A stretch of DNA of 64,000 bases from positions 1,483,219 through 1,547,218 of the forward strand of contig NZ_JAHKQR010000011.1 of assembly GCF_018860805.1 (NCBI RefSeq), written 5' to 3'. The notes under the pieces were generated by a model. It made no database searches. It was not told the origin of the DNA and worked only from the letters and a program-made list of their open reading frames with translations. The stretch comes from Aestuariibacter sp. A3R04 (GTDB lineage Bacteria; Pseudomonadota; Gammaproteobacteria; Enterobacterales; Alteromonadaceae). Shown here piece after piece: positions 9,312 through 17,796 of the stretch. Position numbers and translations under genes: made by a program. The first letter of the stretch is position 1, and each line of letters opens with the position of its first letter.

Positions 9312-10061
9312 TTACCCTCGTGTCAACTTAACGCCGTCTCGCATTCCACCTTTGCCATTGCTGTCACTTGGAATAAGTGCGTCCACTACGTAGAAGGGAA
9401 TAAGCAGTTGCGCTGATGCAACCACTGCCCGGCTTTCAATACCTAATATGCGCGCGTTTACCAACACGCCGCCCTGATGCTTAGCCATTGTGCCGGTTAG
9501 TACGTACTCGATAGGCAGACTGCTGTTTAAATCGAGGTAGTCACGACTTAAAAGAAAATCGCCTTTTTCAGTTACGCGAATGTAATCTGTTGCTTTGTAG
9601 TCTACTACGGGTATACGGTATTTGTGGAGTTCGTGGATAAACGACTCAGCCATTTGGTGCCCGAGTAAATTGGTTTCCTGTAAATCGGAGTCGAGCATAG
9701 CGAAGTTGGTAACCGCAACCGGAGTTTTATTGGTCACATACTCCATGTTTGAAATAAGATCCTGGGCCATGTTCTTAACGTAATCACCCACGTGCTTTGT
9801 CAGCGGTCGCCCCTGATAAGCACCCTGAACACTGCTGTACAACTGTGGCTGAGCCATCGCTCCAAAATTATCCGGCTCATCTTCGACATCCGACTCTACC
9901 GGCGCGCGCTCTTCAGCCCGTATGTCCATAACATTCATGACGGGTTCTACCGGCCTTTGTTCAGCAGCGTCTGCTGATTCTTCCTGCCACATCGCACAGC
10001 CAGACAATACCGTCACTGCGATCAACGCCGTCACCCACTTAACCTGAAAATGCATTGTCAT
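9312..10061 (-). CDS. FlgO-family lipoprotein, second gene of the triplet
   Basis: A 249-residue paralogue with lipobox LSGC (Cys near residue 22), an acidic Glu/Asp-rich linker (about 25-70), and a FlgO domain. The domain shows VKNMAQDLISN, TNFAMLD, GHQMAESFIHELHKY, VVDYKATDYI, YVLTGTMAKHQGG and VNARILGIESRAVVASAQLLIP. It is spaced 4 nt from each flanking gene start or stop, so one polycistronic mRNA is likely. The divergence between the three copies (only the core pattern is shared) suggests an old duplication with separate roles rather than a recent copy event. Confidence 0.85.
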   Translation of the reverse strand: MTMHFQVKWVTALIAVTVLSGCAMWQEESADAAEQRPVEPVMNVMDIRAEERAPVESDVEDEPDNFGAMAQPQLYSSVQGAYQGRPLTKHVGDYVKNMAQDLISNMEYVTNKTPVAVTNFAMLDSDLQETNLLGHQMAESFIHELHKYRIPVVDYKATDYIRVTEKGDFLLSRDYLDLNSSLPIEYVLTGTMAKHQGGVLVNARILGIESRAVVASAQLLIPFYVVDALIPSDSNGKGGMRDGVKLTRG

Positions 10062-10065
10062 CCCC

Positions 10066-10683
10066 CTACCCTTTTACTCTGTAAAGACGCCCGTTGCGCG
10101 ACGTTACTTTTTCCGCGTTCCAAAACAACCCTTCCGGGAAGAACCGGGTAGCCGCTGCAACCACATCCTTCGTTCTGGCGTTGACGATTCTGGCGTTAAC
10201 CATGGCGCCGGCTTGCTGGCGCACAATAGTACCCGTAATGTAAAAATCCACCCGTTCAATACCGGGAAGCTGATCAATATCTCGGGTGAGAACACGATCT
10301 GCTGACTCACTGATAATTATATCGTCCGTCATTTTAAACTCTTGAGCGGTATAACCCCGTTTTGTTGCTTCCGTTATAAGTCCTTCTTCGAGTTGATGTC
10401 CCAACATCATCAGTGGATCCTGCATCTCTGGGGCAAACTTAAGGGAATCTGCAGGGACAAAACCCACGATCGCGTATTTCGCCTGACGGGATGGTCGAAG
10501 CTGAGCAAACAGCTCATTGGCCAACACATAGGTGTGGTATTCCATGTTACCGAGGGCCGGCAACGCCATATTTTCCTGTTGCATGACTGCAGTTGGAGGT
10601 TCACTAGCACAACTGGATAGCAGGCATGAACCTATCACTGTTGTCAGGGTCAAGCGCCTTGTTTTTGCCTGTCTGTGTGTCAT
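10066..10683 (-). CDS. FlgO-family lipoprotein, first gene of the triplet
   Basis: The shortest copy (205 residues), first in the operon. Lipobox LSSC near residue 25 is followed by a brief linker and the FlgO domain: YVLANELFAQL, YAIVGFVPADS, GHQLEEGLITEATKRG, EFKMTDDIIIS, FYITGTIVRQQAG and MVNARIVNARTKDVVAAATRFFP. The leading MTHRQAKTRR is a basic n-region. The gene is preceded by a possible flagellar-sigma promoter and by the terminator of yfcL. Confidence 0.83.
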   Translation of the reverse strand: MTHRQAKTRRLTLTTVIGSCLLSSCASEPPTAVMQQENMALPALGNMEYHTYVLANELFAQLRPSRQAKYAIVGFVPADSLKFAPEMQDPLMMLGHQLEEGLITEATKRGYTAQEFKMTDDIIISESADRVLTRDIDQLPGIERVDFYITGTIVRQQAGAMVNARIVNARTKDVVAAATRFFPEGLFWNAEKVTSRNGRLYRVKG

Positions 10684-10726
10684 AAAACCAGTCCATTCCC
10701 GATAGTATTTACGTCTATGTCAATTG

Positions 10727-10753
10727 CTATCGCAATTTTCATACCACATATTA
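10727..10753 (-). promoter_or_regulatory. Possible FliA (sigma-28) type promoter of the FlgO triplet
   Basis: On the minus strand TAAT, 15 nt, then TGCGATAG, resembling the sigma-28 pattern TAAA-N15-GCCGATAA. It would start transcription about 37 nt before the first FlgO gene. A sigma-70 alternative nearby (TTGACA) lacks a well-spaced -10. The match is imperfect and rests on eye alignment. Confidence 0.3.
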
Positions 10754-10813
10754 CCGTCAAGGAACTGCCAGAGAAACAGCGAACGACTGTTACCTATAAC
10801 GGAAAAAAGCAAG

Positions 10814-10843
10814 GAAAAAGCGGCAACGAAATGCCGCTTTTCT
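10814..10843 (-). terminator. Terminator after yfcL (AAGCGGCA-type hairpin)
   Basis: Arms AAAAGCGGCA (10816-10825) and TGCCGCTTTT (10832-10841) with a 6-nt loop, then a T-rich run on the minus strand just after the yfcL stop. The same stem core recurs at 32817 and 60741. Confidence 0.85.
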
Positions 10844-10844
10844 C

Positions 10845-11150
10845 TTAATCCTGTTTTGCAGAGGAAAGAAGGTGCTGCCACAGCAATATTACGCTTTGCT
10901 GATCAGCTTCATCGAGTTCTTGGTTATCAAAAGCAGAAGTCAGGCTGCCCCTCATGGCTTCATCAAGACTAGCTATGGAGGCGTCAGGATCCATCTCCAG
11001 TTGCCTTGCAACAACGGCAAAATGGCCTTGCAGATAACTGGCAATGAAAAGCTCATCATCGCTTCCCTGATCAACCACGCTGTCCAGCGCGGCTTCGATT
11101 TTGCCAATACTATGGATAAACGCAGATGTGGCTGCCGCCGGATAATGCAT
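10845..11150 (-). CDS. yfcL: YfcL family protein
   Basis: Small protein of 101 residues from a conserved family of unknown function. It shares with E. coli YfcL the SDDELFIASYLQGH block in the middle and a helical C-terminus ending in a WQHLLSSAKQD-like stretch. The start at 11150 (ATG, AGGA 9 nt upstream) is chosen over a TTG at 11168. It is the last gene of the epmC / NAD-kinase-like / yfcL operon; in E. coli yfcL likewise adjoins epmC and mnmC, which supports the identification. Confidence 0.85.
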   Translation of the reverse strand: MHYPAAATSAFIHSIGKIEAALDSVVDQGSDDELFIASYLQGHFAVVARQLEMDPDASIASLDEAMRGSLTSAFDNQELDEADQQSVILLWQHLLSSAKQD

Positions 11151-11164
11151 ATACTTTATTCCTG

Positions 11165-12289
11165 TCAAGTTGCCGGGTACAAGACCTTGTCACGGTACCC
11201 GGTGATAACTGAAAAATAGCCAGTCAGCGCTTCATCCAGTTCAGTATCGCCGGTGTCCAAGCGCAACGGTCTGCCGTCTAACGCTCGGAGTTTCGCTTTT
11301 GTCGCCACTATCAACATCTCATCTTTGCTGAGTTGACGCAAAAAAGTCGGTGATAATTGCTGATTCCCCCGGCCAAAAATATGCCCTTGCCCACCGATCA
11401 AGGTAATAACGAGTTTGCAAGGTTTGTTTGCTGTAATGTCGAGAAGTTGCCGGGCCGTCACGTCGGTGGCAATAACCGATCCTCCCTGAACCACATCAAC
11501 TCCAAGTAACGTATTCTGTAATTGTTGGGACGCCATAATACCAGCAACGGTAGAGCCGGACCCCATGACAAAAAGCGTATTAGGCTCTTCATTCATAATA
11601 TCCTGAATGTGGGCAGCAATGTCATCGAGTACCAGTTCATCGCTCTCTTTGCCCCCCATTTTCACAGCCTGAACATAGCCGAGCTCATCGGGTACACGCA
11701 TCTCACCGAAGGATTTGGCCAGCACCCGCCCAGCTCGAAACGCATCTTCGTCTATGTCACGTACTTCAGCGTCGACCTCACTAACGAGTTCACCTTTTAC
11801 CATCATGGCCACAACTTCACCCGCCGCAGGTGGTGTGACGGCATACACTCCTGAGTGGATTTTACATCCAGCGGGGACGCCAAGCACGGGAAGGCTGTTT
11901 TTGATCACGCGACACACGTTTCGGGCTGTGCCATCTCCGCCGGCAAACAACAATAAATCGACGCCAACTTTGCGAATGGCATTTACAGCTGCTTCGGTGT
12001 CTTCACCTTCTGTTTGCGCGCGAGGCGGGGTGTACACCACAGTGTGGGAAAATCCCAGTAAACGAGAAATGTCCTCTCCCATGGCCCCTGTAGCTGTATA
12101 AATGTGTATTTGCGCATTTAGGGGAATTAACTTTTCCAACGCCCTTGCCATTTTTTTTTCAGCCAGCAACTCTGCCCCCGCCTGTAACGCTTGAGTGCGA
12201 ATTGCTTCGCCATCACTGCCCTTCAGCGCAAGAGCACCACCAATTCCAGAATACGGATTGACCACCAAACCAAGTTTGAACGCACTCAT
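11165..12289 (-). CDS. ATP-NAD kinase family protein (AcoX-like)
   Basis: A 374-residue protein with the NAD-kinase fold signature: VVNPYSGIGG near the N-terminus, LLLFAGGDGTARNVCR around residue 115, and GVPAGCKIHSGVYA. These are nucleotide and phosphate-binding elements of the ATP-NAD/AcoX kinase family. The substrate is unknown; housekeeping NAD kinase (NadK) is a shorter, different branch. It overlaps the epmC stop by the ATGA tetranucleotide, so the two are translationally coupled. It sits between epmC and yfcL, where E. coli has no such gene. Confidence 0.85.
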   Translation of the reverse strand: MSAFKLGLVVNPYSGIGGALALKGSDGEAIRTQALQAGAELLAEKKMARALEKLIPLNAQIHIYTATGAMGEDISRLLGFSHTVVYTPPRAQTEGEDTEAAVNAIRKVGVDLLLFAGGDGTARNVCRVIKNSLPVLGVPAGCKIHSGVYAVTPPAAGEVVAMMVKGELVSEVDAEVRDIDEDAFRAGRVLAKSFGEMRVPDELGYVQAVKMGGKESDELVLDDIAAHIQDIMNEEPNTLFVMGSGSTVAGIMASQQLQNTLLGVDVVQGGSVIATDVTARQLLDITANKPCKLVITLIGGQGHIFGRGNQQLSPTFLRQLSKDEMLIVATKAKLRALDGRPLRLDTGDTELDEALTGYFSVITGYRDKVLYPAT

Positions 12290-12873
12290 GAAAGTTCAGC
12301 CTCTGCGAGTACTCGCGTAATGTGTGGGGTTTTAAAATGCCCGTGCAATTGGGTCAACAGTAATTGCGCTCGATAGGGAAACCCTTCAATACAATAAGCT
12401 AATAATTGCTTGTGTACTGTGCGGGTAAAACTTTCTCTGTTAGGCTCTGCGCCGTTTAAGTTATCTGTGCTGACGCGAAAGCGACGCCCTGAAGCAAGCG
12501 TAAACGCCCATTCCAGTGCCTGAGGTTTCACTTCAACCTGTTCGAATGCCCGTTGCTGTTGTGCATCACGCCCATCAGGGCAATACCAATAACCATAGTC
12601 CTCCTGTAAACGTCGCGCGGGCCCAGCAATACACCAGTGTGCGATTTCGTGCAGTGCACTGGCGTAAAAACCGTGCGCAAACACAATTTGGTGGTATGGC
12701 GTGTGTTGATTTGCTGGCAGATAAACAGGTTCATCATCACCGCGAACAAGCCGCGTGTTATATTTCTCGAAAAATACGCGATGGAAAAGTGCAATAAGTG
12801 CATCTACGTCGGCGTCGGTATCGATACCAGGAGGATGTTCTTTAGCGAGGTTTAACGGTTTTGCGACATTCAT
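12286..12873 (-). CDS. epmC: Elongation factor P hydroxylase EpmC
   Basis: Hydroxylates the beta-lysylated lysine of elongation factor P, the last step of that modification. The 195-residue protein has the family's metal-binding segment HEIAHWCIAG (His75, Glu76, His79), a YGYWYCPDGR block, and a C-terminal LLTQLHGHF region, in line with YfcM/EpmC (about 180 residues). It is first gene of a three-gene operon and is divergent from the thioesterase gene across about 290 bases. epmA and epmB are not in this window. Confidence 0.9.
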   Translation of the reverse strand: MNVAKPLNLAKEHPPGIDTDADVDALIALFHRVFFEKYNTRLVRGDDEPVYLPANQHTPYHQIVFAHGFYASALHEIAHWCIAGPARRLQEDYGYWYCPDGRDAQQQRAFEQVEVKPQALEWAFTLASGRRFRVSTDNLNGAEPNRESFTRTVHKQLLAYCIEGFPYRAQLLLTQLHGHFKTPHITRVLAEAELS

Positions 12874-13163
12874 TTACAATCAAAGGTTTCCGTACAGGTA
12901 AGCGGCAACTAAGCCACCCAGCTTATTGAAGCCGCATAGTACCAAAAAGCCTTTTGTCAGGACAACTTCGGAAGCGTACTGTGGTAAACGTCACGTCTGT
13001 CCCCTAATGAAATAGCGCAAGTACTTAAAACAAACAGATATTGTGTTTGAGAGCTTGTAGAAGGTTTGTTAATTTGAAAACCCTGTACTTGCTCGCGAAC
13101 AGTAACTGATGATAAAACTGTTCGCAGAGCTATTCGATGTAGACCAGGACAACACTTTACCCC

Positions 13164-13622
13164 ATGTCTGACTGCTTATTGCCCCCCATAAAATGGCGGC
13201 GTCCGAATCCCTTTGTGGATCTTTGGTGCATCGCCAGACAAGAGATAGATCATTATCGTCACGTTAATAACGTAGCTTACCTCTCTCGCGTTGAATCGCT
13301 AGCGTGGAAGCACAGTAATCATTTAGGGCTGCACTTCGCCGATTACCAACAAGCCGGTAAAGGCATGGTTATACGTCGTCACGAGCTGGATTATTTGCTC
13401 CCGGCCCACCTGGGCGACACGCTGGCCTGCGCAACTTGGATAACTGGCTGCCACAAGTCTCTTACACTCACCCGGGAATTTCAGTTTGTCTGCATCCAGC
13501 GACTGAAAACCGTATTCTCTGCCCATACTCAATTCGTATGCGTAAGCCTGGAAAGCGGTACGCCGACAAGAATGCCCGCGACCTTTAAGGAAATTTACGG
13601 CAAGGCTGTATGCTGCCCATGA
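13164..13622 (+). CDS. Hotdog-fold acyl-CoA thioesterase
   Basis: Predicted 4-hydroxybenzoyl-CoA/YbgC-like thioesterase of 152 residues. The segment EIDHYRHVNNVAYL resembles the catalytic D-x-x-x-H-x-N-N motif of the family. Later DYLLPAHLGD and TLTREFQFV match the central helix and beta strands. The substrate cannot be told from sequence. The stop codon overlaps the start of the next gene (ATGA at 13619-13622), so the thioesterase and the aspartic protease are likely co-translated. Confidence 0.8.
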   Translation: MSDCLLPPIKWRRPNPFVDLWCIARQEIDHYRHVNNVAYLSRVESLAWKHSNHLGLHFADYQQAGKGMVIRRHELDYLLPAHLGDTLACATWITGCHKSLTLTREFQFVCIQRLKTVFSAHTQFVCVSLESGTPTRMPATFKEIYGKAVCCP

Positions 13623-14722
13623 AAAACGTGTTGCTATTCTCACTCATCATCTCCGTTGGTTTAAACGGTTGGCTGATATATCAGTTACACCAACAGTATG
13701 ACGTCGTTGGCGAAGATGGCTACGCTGCACAAACTGACGTCGCTGAACAGCGTCTGCTCTCTGCAGGGAAAAGAGAACCCACGACCCCGGGCGAAGACAC
13801 CCGGAACAAGCTTCCACTGCCCGTGCTAAGTGCCCAGCTAAAGGGTTGGTTTAACACGAATGACCCCCGGTTTTACAGTGCGCTTACAGAAGCACTCCGA
13901 GCCTACCCGGACAACTGGGATTTACTGTTACTTGAAGCTGAGTGGGTTAAACGGGAGTCGACCCTAAGTGACGCCATTATTCAGTACTATAAAATTCTGG
14001 AGAAAGGACCTCCCTTTGAATTACAAACATCGATTAACACAACGATAAATACGTTACTCGAAGAGGCGATCCAGAAATTGCGTCTCGCCGGAGATTGGGA
14101 AACACTGGCCGTGTTTATTGAACCTTTATACCAGTTTCTCCCCGACAATCGCATACTGACCATACAACTGGCCGACGCTTACGGAAAACAAAGTAAGTTC
14201 ACATTGATGGAAAACGTATTGGCATCGCTGCCCGACGACGATATTAACGCTGCGCGTGTCAGAAAAGCCGCCTACGCTACACCTGCGTTTACACCGCCTG
14301 CGACTCCTGACATAGAGCGTCGGGTTTCAAACAGTGCTTATACAATGGCCGTTACCCGTCAGGGTGATCATTTCTTAGCACCAATTTCATTAAATACGTA
14401 CAGCACTTCGCTTCTCATCGATACTGGTGCGTCTGTAACCAGTGTTACTTTTGACGTATTCAAACACTTGCGGCGCTCTGGAGGGATAAAAAACCTGGGT
14501 AGGTTTACTGTCAACACGGCTGGGGGACAGGTAGAAGCCACCATGATACTGCTGGAAAACGTAGATTTTGGACCTCATAGCCTTAAAAATGTTGCAATCA
14601 TGGTGATGCCGGAAAACACTCTAGAGGGTACAGATGGCTTGTTGGGCATGAATATATTACGACGCTTCGACTTCCACTTAGATCAGCGCAACAGCGTTTT
14701 GCTGCTAAACACTATTCACTGA
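13619..14722 (+). CDS. Membrane-anchored retropepsin-like aspartic protease
   Basis: A 367-residue protein with an N-terminal membrane helix (about 4-22), an alpha-helical middle (about 65-215) that looks TPR-like, and a C-terminal retropepsin-fold domain. The active-site triad reads LLIDTGASVTSV with Asp268, and the second conserved block GTDGLLGMNILRRFDF is at the end. Bacterial clan AA single-domain proteases work as dimers. The anchor predicts an inner-membrane protein with its bulk in the periplasm. The start at 13619 is preferred to 13610 because of the ATGA overlap with the thioesterase. The substrate is unknown. Confidence 0.8.
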   Translation: MKNVLLFSLIISVGLNGWLIYQLHQQYDVVGEDGYAAQTDVAEQRLLSAGKREPTTPGEDTRNKLPLPVLSAQLKGWFNTNDPRFYSALTEALRAYPDNWDLLLLEAEWVKRESTLSDAIIQYYKILEKGPPFELQTSINTTINTLLEEAIQKLRLAGDWETLAVFIEPLYQFLPDNRILTIQLADAYGKQSKFTLMENVLASLPDDDINAARVRKAAYATPAFTPPATPDIERRVSNSAYTMAVTRQGDHFLAPISLNTYSTSLLIDTGASVTSVTFDVFKHLRRSGGIKNLGRFTVNTAGGQVEATMILLENVDFGPHSLKNVAIMVMPENTLEGTDGLLGMNILRRFDFHLDQRNSVLLLNTIH

Positions 14723-14905
14723 CAATACGACAAGTCCACGAGTGACGCCTCAACAATATTAAAAGAAATACTAGAATCAGCGAGACATTACGTAAGTATT
14801 TGTCTAAATTAGATCCAGAGAAGCACTGCAAAGCGAACCATACTCACCCGCAGTATAGCTAAAACGACCATTAACAGCATCGTCTATTGTCATTCAAGGA
14901 AAAAA

Positions 14906-16315
14906 GTGAATCGTAAGCCAGCCCAAGCTGATAGCCAATATGTTAATCAGATAAAACAACTCATTGATTTGGTCGAGCCTGCGGAATCGGGCATGACGTC
15001 AGTGATCATGTATGCTAAACGCTATTTTACGCTTACTCCCCCGATGAAAAGTCACGCTACTGAATTGGCTGCAGAATTGCGACAAATGGTAAAGGAAAAA
15101 GCCGACGATAAAGACATCCTTGCCATAAGGAAAAAATATGACGACATTATCGAGCGGCTCCACAACGAGCATTTTGAGCGACAGAAAATCATACGAGATA
15201 TCGTCGGACGTCTTGTCTTACTGTGCGAGGGTGATACCTGGGAAGAAACCCAGCAAAACAGCGCAAAGTTTTTGGGCTGTATAGTAATGATGACCCGTGG
15301 AAACGGAGGAACCTATCAAAAACTTCACCAACGCCTTAAACCGCTTTACAAAGCGGTTTTGGCGTTGCGCTTGACGGATAAACTTCTGACAGATGGCACA
15401 GTATCACATTCTTATTTAGGTGAGTTTTCCCATCTGGCCGACCGATATGACAGTGATGCACGAAAACAGGAGTGGCTGGAACACATTGCTTGCCCAGTGA
15501 TCGTGGCCGCCGTTTTACAAGACATTGGTTTACACCATCCTGACGCCATCATCATTCTAAATGGCGATAACAAGCGCAAAGACCCCTTTCGCATGCTTGA
15601 CGAAACCGATAGAAAAGCCCTGTTAAAAACCAACTATCAAGCCACGCTCACATTCGCTAAGAACGGAATATCACTCGCTTCTTTGGACGAAGATGTCGTC
15701 GATGAGGGCATGGTCAAAAAGGCAGAAGCTTTTCTGCTAGAAATGCTTCAGGATACGTTTACCGGCAAGTCTGGCATTGGTGATATTATTAAAATCCCGC
15801 AAGTTTATGCGTCCATCGTACTTTCTACTAAACCGGGTTACAGCCGTCTTGACTTACCAAAAGGTTACATAATAATCGAGCAGATGGCTAAGCGAGGAAA
15901 CGTGAATAGCCGATTGGCAGAACACTTTATTAGTTTAGTAGGTTACTTCCCTCAAGGCTTCGGGGTGTGCTTTATTCCGGTGAATGAAAAAGGTGTCGAA
16001 AAAGATCAGTACGAATACGCTATAGTTTCGCAACTCAACCCCGCAAAACCAGTCAGTCCGGTGTGTCGTATTGTTACGAGAAATCTGACCTACATAACTA
16101 ACGGTAAAGATGAGACTATACCGAAAGAGCGCAATCTTTTTTTCACTGCTGCGAAACAAAAGCTCATGAGAATAGACCGCTCTCGTCTTATCGAAATCAT
16201 GGGCCAAATGACAAATAACTTTAACGAAGACGATCTGGACAAAGTTATACCGGCTTTCTGGGAACCATCTGACTTTTTCTCAGACAAGCGCCATCAGTCC
16301 GCTTGGAAAAAGTAG
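14906..16315 (+). CDS. Degenerate HD-GYP-like protein of unknown function
   Basis: A 469-residue cytoplasmic protein starting at a GTG with GGA about 6 nt upstream. The region 195-370 follows the layout of HD-GYP domains: AAVLQDIGLHHPDAIIIL where true enzymes have LLHDIGK, then a helix with TDRKALLKTNYQATL in place of the HPxxG segment. Near residue 346 comes VGYFPQGFGVCF, like the YPVGxxV element that follows HD-GYP domains. The metal-binding HD pair is QD (Gln205, Asp206) and no HHExxxGxGYP is visible, so cyclic di-GMP hydrolysis is unlikely. It may be a sensor or scaffold. It is a single gene with about 180 bases of upstream DNA. Confidence 0.6.
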   Translation: MNRKPAQADSQYVNQIKQLIDLVEPAESGMTSVIMYAKRYFTLTPPMKSHATELAAELRQMVKEKADDKDILAIRKKYDDIIERLHNEHFERQKIIRDIVGRLVLLCEGDTWEETQQNSAKFLGCIVMMTRGNGGTYQKLHQRLKPLYKAVLALRLTDKLLTDGTVSHSYLGEFSHLADRYDSDARKQEWLEHIACPVIVAAVLQDIGLHHPDAIIILNGDNKRKDPFRMLDETDRKALLKTNYQATLTFAKNGISLASLDEDVVDEGMVKKAEAFLLEMLQDTFTGKSGIGDIIKIPQVYASIVLSTKPGYSRLDLPKGYIIIEQMAKRGNVNSRLAEHFISLVGYFPQGFGVCFIPVNEKGVEKDQYEYAIVSQLNPAKPVSPVCRIVTRNLTYITNGKDETIPKERNLFFTAAKQKLMRIDRSRLIEIMGQMTNNFNEDDLDKVIPAFWEPSDFFSDKRHQSAWKK

Positions 16316-16408
16316 ACCTTGTGCTTTCTTCTCAACAGGGCTCTTAGGGGCCGATTGATTAGAGACCGTCGCCGCGTCTAACTAACTCATATAAGCATTC
16401 GATACACA

Positions 16409-16783
16409 TTATTTTAGCGAGTGTAAACCTATCATGTTCCCCTCGGTATCATGTATCAGGGCAATAAAGCCGTATTGCCCTATAGAGAACTTTTCACGTA
16501 TAACGCCGGCACCTGCCGCTTTCGCTCGAGTAAATTCGACAGCACAATCGTCACAGGAAAAATACACCAAAGTACCATTGCCTCCTGGTGCCATTTCACT
16601 CATTTTTACCAACGCTCCACTGCTTCCGTACGTCGCCATATCCGAGGGAAAACCCAGCATTTGCACACCACTGTCGCTTGGGTCTGTGATAGGTTCCAAC
16701 TTCACCTTAAACACCTGTTCGTAAAACGCCGCGGCCCGGTGTAAATCATCGACGTATATTTCAAACCAACCTACAGGATTCAT
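16409..16783 (-). CDS. VOC family (glyoxalase-like) protein
   Basis: A 124-residue member of the vicinal oxygen chelate superfamily. The pattern is WFEIYVDDLHRAAAFYEQVF at the N-terminus, LVYFSCDDC in the middle and a C-terminal GFIALIHDTEGNMIGLHS, the paired beta-alpha-beta-beta-beta units of this fold. The start at 16783 has GGAG 5 nt upstream, better than the frame start at 16819. The enzyme activity cannot be assigned. It is transcribed alone. Confidence 0.85.
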   Translation of the reverse strand: MNPVGWFEIYVDDLHRAAAFYEQVFKVKLEPITDPSDSGVQMLGFPSDMATYGSSGALVKMSEMAPGGNGTLVYFSCDDCAVEFTRAKAAGAGVIREKFSIGQYGFIALIHDTEGNMIGLHSLK

Positions 16784-16911
16784 CTTAGCTCCGTTAATCG
16801 CACACTTGTAACTGACCAATTATTAACCTACTACAGGTTCAACAAACAAAAAAGGAATATTCCCTAGGCAACATCAAAGGAGGTAAAAAAGAAGCGATTA
16901 ATAGCAGGTTT

Positions 16912-16935
16912 AGAGGTATAGAGGTATAGAGGTAA
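16912..16935. repeat. Three tandem copies of an 8-bp unit
   Basis: AGAGGTAT, AGAGGTAT, AGAGGTAA in direct succession between the VOC gene and the fadR terminator. This is a short microsatellite-like tract outside any gene. Confidence 0.8.
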
Positions 16936-16943
16936 ATTACACA

Positions 16944-16977
16944 AAACAAAGAGGCCCGGCTTGCTGCCTCTTTGTTT
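16944..16977 (-). terminator. Terminator of fadR
   Basis: Perfect 12-bp arms AAACAAAGAGGC and GCCTCTTTGTTT around a 10-nt loop, starting 13 nt beyond the fadR stop codon on the minus strand. Confidence 0.85.
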
Positions 16978-16989
16978 ATGGGCTGGAGT

Positions 16990-17700
16990 TCAATCAACCA
17001 AATCTTTAGGCATGTCTTCCCGAATCTGATCCCAAACTTTACCCGACTCAATTCCGTATTCGCGGATCACAGTGGGGACCTTCTCGAATTGCCCGTTTTC
17101 AGCCACATTTAATAGTTTACTATAAAAGTTTTTTGCCACATCACGGGCCGCCTGATCGGCGAAATAGTAGCCGCCAATACGAGAGTACAACCCCCGGAAT
17201 CCATTCATCATTAGTACAAATACTTTGTTTCCACTGGCCAGTGCAAGATCGTGATTAAGCTGATAGTCAAAGTGAGCAAACACTTTGCCATCTTCTTCCA
17301 GATGCTTATATCTGGAAATGATTTCGATGGAAGATTCTGGGTTATTTTTGATAGCAGCGCGAATAAAAACTGCGCTCAAATTCGTCCTCGCAGCAAGCAG
17401 ATTATCAACGAGTTCAGGAATACCCGCTTGGTCTAATCTAGCCAGCGTTTCAAGTATATTCAAGCCGCAAGTTTCCCAGAAATTATTAACTTTCGTGGGC
17501 TTACCGTGTTGAATGGTTAGCCATCCATCTCTCGCCAGACGCTGCAACACTTCTCTGAGTGTCGTTCTGGTTACTCCGATAAGTTCAGACAGCTCGCGTT
17601 CGGCTGGCAAAATTGTGCCGGGAGGAAACCTGCCACTCCAAATGGACTCAACGATGTACTCCTCGGCAAAACCTGCTGGACTCTGGGCTTTATAGATCAT
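16990..17700 (-). CDS. fadR: Fatty acid metabolism regulator FadR
   Basis: GntR-family regulator that represses fad genes and activates fabA/fabB, released from DNA by long-chain acyl-CoA. The 236-residue protein is nearly identical to E. coli FadR across the winged-helix domain ([48 protein letters not shown]). The C-terminal acyl-CoA-binding domain is more diverged but keeps [12 protein letters not shown]. It lacks the insertion seen in Vibrio FadR. A FadR-like site lies 32-48 nt upstream. In E. coli nhaB is the divergent neighbour; here 5.6 kb of other genes intervene. Confidence 0.96.
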   Translation of the reverse strand: MIYKAQSPAGFAEEYIVESIWSGRFPPGTILPAERELSELIGVTRTTLREVLQRLARDGWLTIQHGKPTKVNNFWETCGLNILETLARLDQAGIPELVDNLLAARTNLSAVFIRAAIKNNPESSIEIISRYKHLEEDGKVFAHFDYQLNHDLALASGNKVFVLMMNGFRGLYSRIGGYYFADQAARDVAKNFYSKLLNVAENGQFEKVPTVIREYGIESGKVWDQIREDMPKDLVD

Positions 17701-17731
17701 TTGACTCGCCTGAATATGCTTATTATTGTCG

Positions 17732-17748
17732 AACTGATTGTACCAGAT
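17732..17748. promoter_or_regulatory. Candidate FadR operator upstream of fadR
   Basis: AACTGATTGTACCAGAT matches the palindromic FadR consensus (AACTGGTCNGACCAGTT) at 13 of 17 positions by eye, keeping both AACTG and ACCAG half-sites. Its place 32 nt upstream of the fadR start codon suggests autoregulation. Confidence 0.45.
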
Positions 17749-17796
17749 ACATTTTCATTAACACAAACAATATATCGGCTTTACCCTCAGATAGCT

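Noticed and set aside
16912..16935. Tandem 8-bp repeat considered as a start of a CRISPR or phase-variation tract
   Set aside because: Only three copies, no spacers, and not inside a gene or near a promoter -10/-35 pair that I can see.
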